Shown piece by piece: positions 44,651 to 57,543 of a DNA stretch of 64,000 nt; within the stretch, counting starts at the first letter, position 1, and each line of letters opens with the position of its first letter. Source of the stretch: Cryptomeria japonica (taxonomy: Eukaryota; Streptophyta; Pinopsida; Cupressales; Cupressaceae); contig NC_081406.1 in the NCBI RefSeq assembly GCF_030272615.1, positions 258,653,386 to 258,717,385 of the forward strand, in the 5' to 3' direction. The position numbers and the translations under genes are program-made. Under the pieces are notes generated by a model that ran no database searches, was not told the DNA's origin, and saw only the letters and a list, made by a program, of their open reading frames with translations.

Positions 44651-44939
44651 AAGTATTGTTCTTTTCTATTCGATCTAATTCATCTTCCATGGCTTTCATC
44701 CAACACTCATATTTACAAGCTTCAATTACCAATGTCGGTTCAATCTGAGAAATGAAACATACCTCTTAATTTTCCAATCTTCTTCTTGTCATAACTCCCT
44801 TGTTTTTGTCTCCAATGATTTGATTTTCAAATGATTTAGTCTTACATACCTTGGTGTTTTCTGATTTTGAGGTTCTCTGTGCTGCTCTTCAGTTATAGTT
44901 CAGTTTTCTGATGATGCTAGGGTAACTAGTTTAGTATTT

Positions 44940-45640
44940 TATTCCGGTATAGGCACTACTGGATCAGTTATGATCATTTCCACTGCTAGTTCTCTATCAA
45001 AAGTTTTAGCTTGGTCTTTGTACTGCTCATCCACTTTCACATTAGCCCTTTCCACAATTCTTTGCAATCTTTTGTTATAACATCTATATGCTTTTCTCTT
45101 AGTTGAGCTGATTTTTACAATGCAATCAAAATTTACATGACACAACCTCTTATGCCATAGCCAACTTTCATAAATATGTGCAATCAAACATGTCTTTTCA
45201 CCGGAGTTCAAATGAAAGATGTTACCTTTTGTTTGTGTACCAGTTGCAATCTCCAATCCCGATTTGCTAATGATTTTGCACTTTCCATCCTTGAATTGTA
45301 ATTGAAATCCTCTATCTACCAACTATCCTACACTCAAAAGATTATGCTTCAAACCTTCAACATAATAGACATTATCAGTGTTATGCATACCATCCAATGA
45401 AATGGTTCCTCTTCCTTTGATCATGCATGCCTTGTTATTACCAAATCTGACTTGACCACCATCAAATTCTTGTAGGGTTAGAAACTTTCTTTTGTCACGT
45501 GTCATATGATAACAACATCTACTGTCTATTACCCATTCATCTTTGTCTTCAAATTTTTCTGCAAGGGCCTTTTCCTCATTTTTGATAATTGGTTTCAAAT
45601 CATCTTCCTTCATAGCATAAAATACCCAATCTCTTCAATT
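44940..45640 (-). pseudogene. Protease and pre-integrase domain fused over a deleted integrase (element B)
   Basis: The protease signature reads WVIDSRCCYHMT, so the catalytic DSG has become DSR. Downstream are GGQVRFGNNKACMIKGRGTI and YYVEGLKHNLLSVG, a stop, then the pre-integrase domain with SWLWHKRLCHVNFDCIVKIS. Without a stop the frame passes into KAYRCYNKRLQRIVERANVK, which in Copia polyproteins lies between integrase and RT. The integrase zinc finger and DDE core are absent. The junction is near 45105. Confidence 0.8.
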
Positions 45641-45749
45641 GCTAGATCCATTAGCTGAATCTCCTGCCAGTTCTTCTTCTGAGTCATTAGTTTCTCCTTC
45701 CTCATCAGTATAGTAGCATGATTTGTTTTTGTTTCTCCTATACTTATGC

Positions 45750-46693
45750 TTGACTTAATATTTAGGGTTAGGCTTAAAAGATCTTCTTTCTCTTTCTTCC
45801 AATTTTGAATTCCTTTTAGGACATCTAGATGCAAAATGACCTATCTTATTACATGCAAAACATTTGAAAGGATATTTTCCTTCATACTTACTTCCTATCG
45901 GGGCTTTAGGTATACTTCTAGAAAATAGGGCTTCAAGTTGCTCAAGATCTTCATCTTATTTCCTAATATCTTCCAATTCCTTTGCATACAAAAATTTCCA
46001 ATCTTGCTTGCCGATTGATGATGTAGATGCCTTAAATGCAGTATCAATCTTTACAGCTCTTGGAGGACCACATTCTTCAAGGTCAAAAGCATATATCTTC
46101 CCAACAAGATTATCTCTATTGACAGAAGAATTAGGCATGGTTCTCATCTCATTAATTACAGTTACCTTCATCTTATATACCAATGCCAAAAGCCTTAATA
46201 CTTTTGAAACAATCTCTTCCTCGCTCAGAGATTCACCACAACACTGAATTCCTAACACAATTTTATTTACCCTTTCCATGAATGCAAAAATTATTTCATC
46301 TTCCTCCATCTTCAAGCTTTCATATCTTACCTGGTAACATTCAAGTTTTACAATTTTAACAGTGAGATCACCTTCATTCAAAGTCTCCAACTTGTCCCAT
46401 ATAGCTTTTGTCGATGATTTATCTGATAGTCCCATGATCTGCTGATTTGATAAGTTGCTTAAGAGGGCTTCTCTAGCTCTACAGTCATTTTCAATGTTAT
46501 TTTTCAAGTCTGCCGGTGCAGGATTGCTAGATGCCGGATCATGAAGAGTGTAACCTTTCTGAGTTATTTCCCAAATTTCTTTTCCAATGCATCTTAAATG
46601 AGTCTCTATTCGAATTTTCCATACTCCATAGTTTGTTCCATTAAGCCTAGGGTTGTCCTTTTGGTAAAGAGTAGTTGAACTATTAGTTTCCAT
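45750..46693 (-). pseudogene. Gag of element B (UBN2-type, with zinc knuckle)
   Basis: Starts METNSSTTLYQKDNPRLNGT and NYGVWKIRIETHLRCIGKEI, the DUF4219/UBN2 layout of Copia gag. It runs 245 codons to a stop at about 45958, with the knuckle CFACNKIGHFASRC (CX2CX4HX4C) just downstream in frame. Apart from that stop the gag is well preserved. Confidence 0.88.
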
Positions 46694-46738
46694 GGGATCT
46701 TCCTCAAGCAGTTAAGATTTTGCAAAAAGAGGACCAAG

Positions 46739-46750
46739 CTCTGATACCAA
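46739..46750 (-). promoter_or_regulatory. Primer-binding site of element B
   Basis: TGGTATCAGAGC on the minus strand, next to the 5' LTR. Confidence 0.85.
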
Positions 46751-46751
46751 T

Positions 46752-47948
46752 TGTTAGGATAACCGGTGAACAACTAAGAGGCAGGGGGGGGGGGGTGAAT
46801 CAGTTGTTAACAGATTATGTGAATTAAAGCACTTAAAACCTTTTATCGAAATAATTGATTTAGCATTAAAGCATAATTGAAAACCAGAGAATCAATACCA
46901 TGCAACCATAACACATAACACCATGATTTGTACATGGAAAACCCGATAAAGGGAAAAACCATGGTGGGAGCCCTACCCATAGTCAGATGATACTTATGCA
47001 AAAAGTATATGATTACAATAGGGGCATGCACATGCATTAAGACACACTGCCTAGAGCGCATTGCTCATCACAATAGAGTCTCACTAACTACAAAAGAGGC
47101 CAACTAACTCAAATTATCTGGACAACAATCCAGAAAGAAGAACTGCCTGTGATAACATCAAACATGCCAGATTATACTTATGGTTAAGCTCAATACCAGA
47201 GGTCTAAAACTGCTTACATAAACCCAACTCGATCACCTATGATCAACCAAATCCGCTGCACAAATGATTATTACATTATTCGCTCCTTGCCCATGATCTA
47301 CAATGAGATCTTACATATATTTATACCAACCCAAGACCTAACCAATTAGGTCAGCCACCCAAATGATAATTCAATAGATCCATACATAATCATGAAATAA
47401 AATCATAAAACATGTTGGCCTAAGGCCAAACAAACATAATCCAATCAATAAAACATCTCGGAAACGCATCAGAGGATCCACCAACATGTTTCATGAAACT
47501 GGTCCATAACCTAGATATCATCGGACCTAAATTAGATCCACACTTGCCAAAGCAATGACACCAATCAGTCGAGGTACAAACATAATCACCATCAACATCC
47601 TGAATCCCTTCTAGAAGTTGCACCAACACTACTTATGCATTGCATCAAAGACCTTCAATAAAGCTCTGCCAGCGAAACCTTTACCGAACCTACAAAGCAT
47701 GCTTACTAGAACATAAGATAACATCCAATCACCAAGTCAATACCAACTAACTAAAACATACTTCAGAAGCATATGAACCATCAATACAAACTTATTCCAT
47801 CATCCAGATCATACCGATGACAATCAAGTGATAATCTTCCCAATCCAATCCTTCTACCAGAAGCCGGTAAATAACCATAACAACTAGTGTTGACATCAAT
47901 GACAAAACATCAATGCAACACATAATCAATTCCATCATATTGCCAACA
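46752..47948 (-). repeat. 5' LTR of element B
   Basis: Mirrors the 3' LTR over its whole length, with TGTTGGCAATATG at 47948 and ...TATCCTAACA at 46752. It carries twelve C in the homopolymer tract. Confidence 0.9.
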
Positions 47949-49060
47949 CGCACTACTCCTTCCCCTCTCTCTTCTCAGTATTTAGTTTCCTTAGCACCCC
48001 AAGTTGCACCTATGTCTGCCCAAGTCCAAACTGCTCTTACATTAGCACCTGTCGGACCATCGATTGAGCCTCAGGTTGCGTCATTGTAGGCCACTTCCTC
48101 ATTCCCTAAGCCTAATGTCATTTTCTTTGCAACATTCTTCCCACAAACTTCCATTGCAACCCCTATTGAGCGTATGCTTGGTTTTGAAGAGTCCACTCCT
48201 CCCCCCAAATTCAGTTCAGCATCCACTGATCAAGATTTTTCAGGAGCGCCCCCCTTTGTACCACTGTTCTCCCCGACCATGCTTGCCCAACCTATTTAGA
48301 CAATGTTTGGTGGCTCCATTTCCTCTTTTCCCTATGTTGTTCCTCCTGGTTCAACATTTGCAGGTCAAGCTATTTCTGCCCTAGATACTTGTTATCAACA
48401 AGTATCCTACTCTAAGACTGCACGTCTTAACCAAACTAATAGGAGGAAGGAGAAGGATGGACAAAAACCAGCCCAGACACATTTCAGTGAGGAGAATCAA
48501 AGTCTCTTCTTTGCAACTATGTTCCCAAAGGTCAACAAGCCAGAGGCCCAAATGAAGCCAGATGATTACTCCCTGCATGTTGTCAGGTTTGATCTCCTGA
48601 ACACCACTGTGATGGATAAGGTTGAAATGATGATAGAAACTTTGAAGGCTGTGTCTTCTGATTTCCTCTAGAAGAGCCACTTCTTGGAAAAGATGCAAGA
48701 AGAGCTCCTTTGCCTCAAAGAATCCTTGGACCATAAGAGGAAAGAGGACAAATCTAGAAGTATCAAAGTCAACTGTTTGCAAGACTTGTTGGCTCAAGCA
48801 AATTCTGAAAAGGAAAAGTTGCAAGCCGCCTTGAATAATGTGGGCTCTTAGTTGAAGGGGGAAGAGGTGACAAGGAATGTAGCACTAAAGTAATTGCAAG
48901 AGAAGGAACAAGAAGTGCAGCAGCTGAAAGAAACTTCTAGAGATGCTATCCAAATTAAAGCTCAGTTGCGGGAAGAGGGTTCATCTAAAAGAAGAATATG
49001 CTCATATTTGAGCAATGCATAGGTCACTCTTTCTGAGGAAAGAGAGAAGTGTTATATACT
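47949..49060 (+). pseudogene. Third ORF of the Tat-like element, part 2
   Basis: Continues from 41650 with a Pro/Ser/Thr-rich segment (SQYLVSLAPQVAPMSAQVQT). Then comes SYSKTARLNQTNRRKEKDGQ, FSEENQSLFFATMFPKVNKP and DYSLHVVRFDLLNTTVMDKV, and a coiled coil (LEKMQEELLCLKESLDHKRK, NCLQDLLAQANSEKEKLQAA). Stops occur at about 48090, 48670, 48850 and 49020. Coding ends abruptly near 49060 and resumes at about 60800. Confidence 0.55.
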
Positions 49061-52037
49061 AAAATTGCACCCTTATCAAGCCATGAAACTTAATATCTCA
49101 GACAAAGCATGGGGCCATTCCAAGGCTATGGGTCACCTAATTTTGGAATGAACTTCCAGATGAGGCTGACTTCCTAAGCTGGTTATCACCTAATCTAATA
49201 ATTGAAACTTTTGAGGAAAAGAGTAAGAGAGAAACATAAAACAACAACCTACTCCTAAAAGTGATGCACCAAGATTAATAAGATTATGAAAACTCAAAAA
49301 TGAAAACACTTGATTCCAAATGATTGCAACTAGGCTTACACAACTTATTATAGCATGTTTCTACATAAATATTTCACTAGGAGGCTAAAACACATTCACT
49401 TAAAAAGGAAATTCACAATTTAAGAGCCATATGCATTTTTTAACACAACTAACAACCTACATAGACAAACTATTTGCAGAAAAAGAAAAAGAATGAGACA
49501 AAGCTATAAGGAGATAACTATTACCTCATAGGTAGCTTGATCAATCACTTTATAATGCACAATACCACAAGAATAAGTAGGAAAAAATGTTTCAAAATTG
49601 ATATCCAAAGGCTTCTCTGTATTCATATATCAAGAGAGTTACAACAATATACTCAGAAATGCTCTTTAGGACTCAAAATAGTCAATAAGTATAAGACTGC
49701 ATAATAAGAACTCCTCCCAAAATGAGTTACAATGATGACTATATAATAATATCCCACTCCCTCCAAAATCCCTAAAAATAGGAATCACCAACTTCTTTAG
49801 GTCGGATGTACTCCAAAAACCCCAAATCTAGCAACAAGATTTCTTCAAAAAGAGTCCAAAAGTGTTGAAAAAGGTTGAAATGATCAAATTTGACCAAGTC
49901 CTCCATAAAGGCAAGCTAAAAACACTCAAAAGTGCTCCAAAAATGCTTTTAAAAGGTCAAAACCAACCCCCTAAATATTTGGCATGTGTTTTCTAACTGG
50001 AAAAACTACCCCTATATCCTTGGCACACATGCCCTATATGCTTGACAACTCTCATTGATCGAGTCTTCATCCTCAATTGACTTAGACATTTGGCAAAAGA
50101 CTTAGGGACACCTCCCTAGTTTTAATTAAAGAGTAACAATATGAAGTTAAAGTTTAGAATAACACCTTAAAACTCATTTGTTACACAATGAATATGTTTG
50201 CAAGACATGGGGTCACAACTTTGATTAGCTATATTTGATTTTGATAAAAAAACCCACCAAAAATGAAAGAATGGGTCGGTGCTCTTTTTAGGGTAAAACC
50301 TAACCCTAAACTGTGACAAACCCAAATCATTGCTTCAATTTTCATTTTAACCTATCTCTTCGAAACTTTTCGATGAAGTCAAGAATAAGGTTTCATGGCG
50401 GCCATGGAGGAAACCCGGTGACTGCAACTAGGGTTTTGTGGCAGGGTTTTTGAGAATTTATTGATCTTCTCATGTGCATCGGCCTCTTATTTCATTTTCC
50501 CCCTTTACTATTCATGCAATGAGCCACTAATATTGAGGATTTGCTAGATGACTTCTGGGGATATTCTTGTAGGTTTTGATAACGAATAGGCTGAAAATGG
50601 TAAGCTTTATAATTGTATGCATTGCTCATTGTTTTTTTTTTCTACTTCAATCTTTGTAAGATCCCTGCTCTAAGATCTTGAAATTCTATTTAGATTCTGA
50701 AAACAAGGTAGTGGCCACGGTATTCAACCTGGCATTTCACACACTTTCTGTTTTTCCTCTCTTTTTCAAAAAACCCGTAAGGGTTTCCACAGGTATACTC
50801 GGGCTGAAAAGAGATCTTTCTTGAAGCTCAATGGCTGCAAATATAAAACTTATCTGCAAGGAAATAAAACTCTTCCAATACTGTACTCTTTTTTTTAATA
50901 TACCCTTTTGGTCTTCTAAACATTGCGAAAGAAAACCCACAAAAAAGGTTTTTGATTATTCATCTTTAGATCATGCTTTCCTAGTAATCCTGTAAGGGTT
51001 TCTATATTGTTGTAGCATTGTATTTTTAATTACAAAAACCCTCCTATATACTCTCTAACTGTCATTACACGAAGAAAACAACAATTTATTAAACCCTAAC
51101 ATGAGGGATTTTACTGTTTTCACCCTCATTTGCAGGCTATATTTTTTTTGCAGTAAGGTTTCACCTGGGCCTATAACTCTACCTTCAAAATGCTATAGAT
51201 AAAAATCTAGTTATAAATGCTTGTAATTTCACAAGGTTTTTTTTTGGTAACTTCAATCAACTCCATGGCTTCTTTTCCCATATCATTATCATACCCTCTA
51301 AGGAATTGTTCTCACTTGATGACTACTTATTTGAAATGGATCTTGATCCTCATTGTACCCTTCTGATTGGTTCCTTGAGATTCACTATTCGGTTAGTGAC
51401 AACTATGCTTTATTCTAACTCTAAAAAATTGTCTAGGCACTTGAGATTTTGATTGTATTTTGGACAGACTATTGCATTTTGTAACCATTTCAACCTTATG
51501 ATTTCCATGTTGCTCTAGTTCTCCGTACTAAGATTTGGACATACTTGCTCAAGATTACTCGTAGATTCTTGGTAGTGAATAATTCACTATTGTTGTTCTA
51601 TATCATTTTGGTATGAGATCATGCCAATGCTTAAACCTTGAAAGACTGCATTCTCTTATTGATACCCTCTAACACATCATGACCACTGTTAAGAGGTCTG
51701 AACATTTTCTTGAAGTTAATATTTTCTCTCTGTAGATGATTACAAACCTTACTAACTATTAATGACCTAAAGGTTTTTAAGATGTTGAGATTGTGATAAT
51801 TGTTACTATCAAAGCCTAAGAGACCACTGTTCTATACCTCTGTTCATTAAATAAATGATATCCTTACCTTTTGTCTACCACAAGCTAAGGATTTGTGGAC
51901 TTTTCAATCTGTTATGTTATTTGCTGCTATCACTCATTGATGTAGCGAGACCGTCCTAACAAGAAATCCGTAAGGTATGATGGGATAAATCTACACATGG
52001 TGACTGAAAATTTGCCCTTTTAACCCAGGTCATGGCT

Positions 52038-52693
<656 letters not shown>

Positions 52694-53352
52694 AACTCTT
52701 CATAGTGTTTAAAAATGAGAATAGTCTTTGATTTATCATTTTTGATTGATAATGCACTTTGTATATTTCCTTATGGTTTGCTGATAAACTACCACCTATC
52801 TTTTATGAAAACTACAGTCATAAATCATTATGAGACTACCTTGTCACAATCTTAGACCTTTTTGTGAAGATTCCTTTTCATGCTCTCTATTCTCTTTGAA
52901 TGCCCAATGTAACCTTGATGGATAGCTTTATAACAGTGTTAGGATCCCATCCAAACAAATACTGATCCCATCCAAACAATAAGGGATCTCAACACACATA
53001 ACATGAAGAACAAGAAAAAGACAGTGAGAGGAAAGCAAAAAGACCCATAGGATCTTTCCCACTAAGCCTCTCCATAAACACACTCAGACCCCCTTCCTGA
53101 ATAATTTCCCAAACTTCCCTATTCTTCTTCCATTCCCAGCAAGAGGTAGGTTTGAACCTTTTCTTTTATCCCTCCCATTTTTCCGTCGCAATCCCTGAAT
53201 TTCCTTCTCTCAGCCCTGATTCTTCTTCTCTGGTTTCTGTAGTTGCCCTGAATTACAACCCTGAATCCATGCCAAGCAATTATGAAAATACACTTAAATA
53301 AATGCACATCACCTTTGTTGTAAACTTGCTTCAAAATAACTGGAAGAGGCAT

Positions 53353-53880
53353 TTAGAAATTATGGTTGATGGTGCCATGTTGCCTCATCTGGACACGGTC
53401 CACATCGAGTAAGGATTTCGCTTCACATGTGAGATCGCTCTCTCCATTAACAGTAATGATTTCCTCTATTTGACAGGCCAAGTTGGTGGCCCAGTCTGCA
53501 CACAAATTTGCTTCCCTGTACATGTGTGTAAAAACACACATTTCAAAAGTCTCACTTATTTTCATAGCTGCTTTAATAGCATTGTTTATTGACCAATAAA
53601 GCGGGAACTTCTTGTTCAAACAATTGATTATATTCAATGAGTCTCCTTCACACCAAACTCTAGTGTAGTTAGATTCCTTTTCTAAGACCATCCCATGATA
53701 AGCTGCCATAGCCTCAACAACATGATTTGTCTGATTTCCTATAGGTATGCATTTAATAATTTTGCATTTTCCCCATTCGTCCCTTAGGAGCACACCACAT
53801 CCCGCAATACCAAGATCACCCTTTGAGGCTCCATCAAAGTTGATTTTCATCCAACCATTGGGAGGACATTCCCATATCAC
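53353..53880 (-). pseudogene. RNase H domain of the LINE
   Basis: 175 open codons from 53880: MKINFDGASKGDLGIAGCGV (first Asp), HVVEAMAAYHGMVLEKE (Glu), VWCEGDSLNIINCL (Asp) and YREANLCADWATNLA (Asp). The catalytic set is complete in an uninterrupted frame, the best-preserved part of this LINE. It is of the plant RVT_3 type and would degrade the RNA strand after reverse transcription. Confidence 0.88.
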
Positions 53881-53898
53881 ACCCTCTCTAGGATTGGT

Positions 53899-54840
53899 CT
53901 AAAAGTAATCACTACCTTTTAATCTCCACTTCTTGAAGATTATTTGATCATTCTTGTCTTGAGGCTTAGAAATACCACCTATGATATTCATATTTTCCAG
54001 TATACTTCTTTTTATTTTCTCAAACACAATTTGATCCTTAGACACCTTCTCTCTAAAAACTCTTTTGTTTCTCTCTTTCCATATACCCCAACACATATGG
54101 GGTAATACCAATTTCCACAACAAAATAGTGGACTGATTCCTTGATGGGTCCTGCCAAGAATTAAAAACCTCTTGAACTAATTCTGAGAAAATCCAACTGA
54201 TATTGAAGTGATCCAGACATCTTCCCCAGATAGCAATAGAGAGGGACAATGAAAGAGCAGGTGGTTAATGGTCTCCTCGTTCTGCAAACAAAGAAAACAA
54301 ACACTAGGCATGTACATACCTCTTTTTCTAAGGTTATCAACAGTTAGAATTTTATCTTGAAGGGCTATGGAGAAGAAAATATTAATTTTAGGGGTTAGGC
54401 CTTCACCCAAGCCTTAGCCCAACAAGGAATCTCTATTTTAGAAAACTGTTGATAGTAAAGAGGGGCCACAGTGAATTTACCATTTGCTGTGAGTTTCCAG
54501 ATTAATTGATCTTCATCTTCCACCACCACCATGGAATTCATAATTTTGTTCAAACTTCCCAAGGAAGGATCAACTTGAGATAAATCCTTCCACTGTCCAT
54601 CTTGCCAGTAGTCACCCACCATAGATCCATATTTTTCCTTGCATTGGTTCTGAAATCTGCTCCACTCAAGACTTTCACTCAAAGGGGATTCGAGCAACCA
54701 GGAGTCTTCCCAGAATTTGATAAGATTCCATTTCCCCATCTTCCATTTCACGCCTTTGGCAATTATATCTCTTGTTCTAGACACATTTTTCTAGATATTG
54801 GATCCAATTGGGATATCTTCTGCATTGAGGAAACTTAGAA
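53899..54840 (-). pseudogene. ORF2 C-terminal (zf-RVT-like) region of the LINE
   Basis: Blocks include WNLIKFWEDSWLLESPLSES, LTANGKFTVAPLYYQQF, FFSIALQDKILTVDNLRKRG and CFLCLQNEETINHLLFHCPS. The last is the conserved Cys/His cluster (CX2C...HX4C) between RT and RNase H in plant LINEs. A stop and frame change lie near 54400 and 54220. Confidence 0.85.
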
Positions 54841-55228
54841 GTGTAGGATACCGCCTTTTGTACTTGTTGTCCCATATCAGTTTCCATTCTCCCTAGTTAT
54901 TATACCCTCTCCAAATCTGTTTGGCCATAAGGAATTCATTGATGTCTCTTACTCTTCTTAGATCCATACCTCCCTTTATTATTAGCTTACAAACCTTGTC
55001 CCATGCAATCAGATTCATTCTTTTCTTCTCCTCAACCACTGTCTACAAAAAAATTCTTTGGATCTTTTCAATAGCCTCTACATACTTGGCAAGAATTCTG
55101 AAAAGACTGATGGCATAAAGAGGAATACTTTGAAGAGTTGATTTCAACAGCTGAACCTTACCAGCTTGGCTAAGGAGAGATCCCTTCAAACCAGCTAACT
55201 TCTTGTGGAATTTGTCCACCAAATCTCC

Positions 55229-56802
55229 CTAGGAAGTATAAGGAGGGTCTTGACATAAGGGGAGCCCCAAATAGGAAGTAGGAAAACTCCCCAATTGACA
55301 CCCCAAGATATTGCTTATTTTTATCCTTCTTTTCTTTGGAGTATTGATGAAATACACAAAGCTTTTAGACCAATTAATAAGTTGCCCAGTAGCTGACCCA
55401 TAACTATCCAAAGCTTTCTTCAAAATCCTAGAGTCCTGCATAGAGGCCTTCCTCATGATTATAAAATCATCCACAAACTGCTGATGGGAGAAAACTTGAT
55501 CCGCTGAAGATGGTTTCAATACACAAAACTCCCCCTTCTCCACCAGCTTTCTAATACATCTCCCCAGACATTCTGCCATGATAATAAAAATAACTGGAGA
55601 TAGAGGATCTCCCTGTCTAAGTCCCTTTGAGGACTTGAAAAAAGGAGAAGGAGACCCATTAATTAAGATAGAAAAAGAAGCCGAAGAGACTAATTTCCTA
55701 ACAAGACTAATACTTCTAAGGCAAAAACCAAAAACTGAGAGAAATTTCATCATTAAATCCCAATCCACTCTATCATAGACTTTGGATAAGTCAAGCTTCA
55801 AAATAAAGCCTTCTTTTTTAGCACTAGACAAAGAATGAATGTTTTCATGAACCAATATTATTGAATGCAAGATTTGTCTTCTAGGGACAAAACCACTTTG
55901 CTGAGGAGAAATGATAGAAGGAAGCAACTTTAGGATTCTAGATGTCAACACCATAGAGATAATCTTGTATAGAGAGTTGCAAAGGCTTATAGGTTTGAAA
56001 AGATCCATGGAATCGACTCCCATCTTCTTGGGGATAAGAGCAATAAAAGTGCCATTTATCTCTTTCAAAATTCTTCTAGCACCAAAGAACTCTTTCACAG
56101 CTCTGGAAACATCATCTCCGACAATATGCCAATACATTTGAAAAAAGAACATGGGAAAACCATCCGGGCCTGGCACCTTGTTACCTTCAAAGGAATTGAC
56201 AGCTTTCAAAATCTCATCATTGGAAGGGATAGCAATCAGGTAAGAGTTCTAATCTACCTCTAGAATAGTTGGGATACAATCCATTAGGTTCTTTTGAGAC
56301 TACAAATCCAAATTATGATCCTTAGCAAGGAGGTTGGAAAAGAACTCCGTGGCAACCTTTCTCATAGGTTCTTCCTCTTCAACACTTCTACCGTTAACTT
56401 TAATCTATGATATCCTATTTATGGCCTTATGTTTTAAAGTGGACATATGAAAGTATTTAGTGTTCCTGTCCCCTTCCTTCAACCAAACATTTCTAGACCT
56501 TTGTTTCCAGAAATTTCTTCTTTTGCAATTATATCATGATATCTCATAAGGATTTCATCTTCAGCTTCTCTTGAAGTGTTAGTATATCCATTATTCTGAA
56601 TCTCATCCTGAATATCTTTAAGCTCTAAAATAATGGTAGCTTTTGAAGCAATTATATTCTTGAAGTATTCCTTATTCCACCTTTTAACATTTTCTTTCAC
56701 AAACTTCAACTTTTTGAGTACTTTATACATAGCGTTACCTTTAATTCTGACTTGCCACCATTCCTTGATTTTGCTTTTCATATCCGGGTGTTTAGTCCAC
56801 AT
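55229..56802 (-). pseudogene. Reverse transcriptase of the LINE (ORF2)
   Basis: NSFEGNKVPGPDGFPMFFFQ, GTFIALIPKKMG, PISLCNSLYKIISMVLTSRI, ISPQQSGFVPRRQILHSIIL, FILKLDLSKVYDRVDWDLMM and SSKGLRQGDPLSPVIFIIMA are followed by the catalytic FVDDFIIM, with Val in place of the usual Ala of (Y/F)ADD. The preceding linker (56802-56480) includes EWWQVRIKGNAMYKVLKKLK and VKRWNKEYF. Frame breaks lie near 56480-56210. Confidence 0.9.
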
Positions 56803-56829
56803 TCTCTCAAATCTATAAGGGAAATGTCT

Positions 56830-57543
56830 TCTTCTATTTTTGACATTAGTTGTGAAGGATATAGGATAATGATCTGATCCTGCCCTTATGTGAGTAGATA
56901 AAGAACAAAAGTAAAGATTAAACCAATCCAGAGAGATAAGAGCTCTGTCAAGTCTGACCTGAATTAAGTCCTCACCGCTCCTTCTATTAGTCCAGGTCTA
57001 TTTAACTCCTTGCAAATCCAGGTCATAGAGAGCATTATTATTGATAAAGTCCATTAAATCCAATTTGCTATCTAGATTGGTTTGGCTCCCTCCTTTTTTC
57101 TCGTTTTCCTTCAAAGGGGTATTGAAGTCTCCCATAATCATGCAGCCATCTTCAGCAAACTTATTTCTTAACAAGGTTAATTTTTTCCAAAAATCACTTC
57201 TGCTAGTCTTAGTATTAGGAGCATACACATTAGTTAACACCCATGAGGTTCTATCTTTCAAATGCTTGAATTTGATACATGCCAGATTGTTGTCCTGAAT
57301 CAACACTTCTCCCTCTACAGTGTTTTTATTCCAGAAAGTAACAATACCTGCCGATGCACCTTTTGAACTACCATGACTAACTCCTCCATTATTAAACATT
57401 TTCAATCCCTCTACTTTATCTTTTGACATTTTGGTTTCTTGAATCAAAAAAAAATTTGGGTTTTTGTCTCTAATCATACTTTTTATTAAATCATGTTTGT
57501 GAGGATTATTCAATCCTTGAATATTCCAAGAGATGATCTTCAT
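56830..57543 (-). pseudogene. AP-endonuclease domain of the LINE (ORF2 start)
   Basis: Begins MKIISWNIQGLNNPHKHDLI. It carries FLIQETK (catalytic Glu), VLTNVYAPN, IMGDFNTPLKENE and, past a stop at about 56998, VRLDRALISLDWF and the terminal GSDHYPI. All the classical L1 endonuclease motifs are present. The enzyme nicks target DNA to prime reverse transcription. The start codon overlaps the ORF1 stop as ATGA. Confidence 0.9.

Larger units (their letters stand above)
41651..47948 (-). mobile_element. Element B: Ty1/Copia retrotransposon lacking integrase, inserted in the third ORF
   Basis: The element is 6298 bp with LTRs of 1180 (41651-42830) and 1197 bp (46752-47948), a Met-type primer site next to the right LTR, and a purine tract next to the left LTR, all giving minus orientation. 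The interior encodes gag, knuckle, protease, pre-integrase domain, RT and RNase H, but the integrase core is missing. Flanking 5-mers are CACAT (41646-41650) and CGCAC (47949-47953). These differ by two transitions and could be a deaminated target duplication, though this is not proof. LTR divergence (roughly a tenth of positions by eye) indicates an old insertion. Confidence 0.88.

Noticed and set aside
41641-47955. A perfect target duplication for Copia element B
   Set aside because: The flanking 5-mers CACAT and CGCAC differ at two positions. It is reported only as a possible decayed duplication.
50380-50450. ATGGCGGCCATGGAGG as a gene start
   Set aside because: The frame stops after a few codons and no exon continuation was found.
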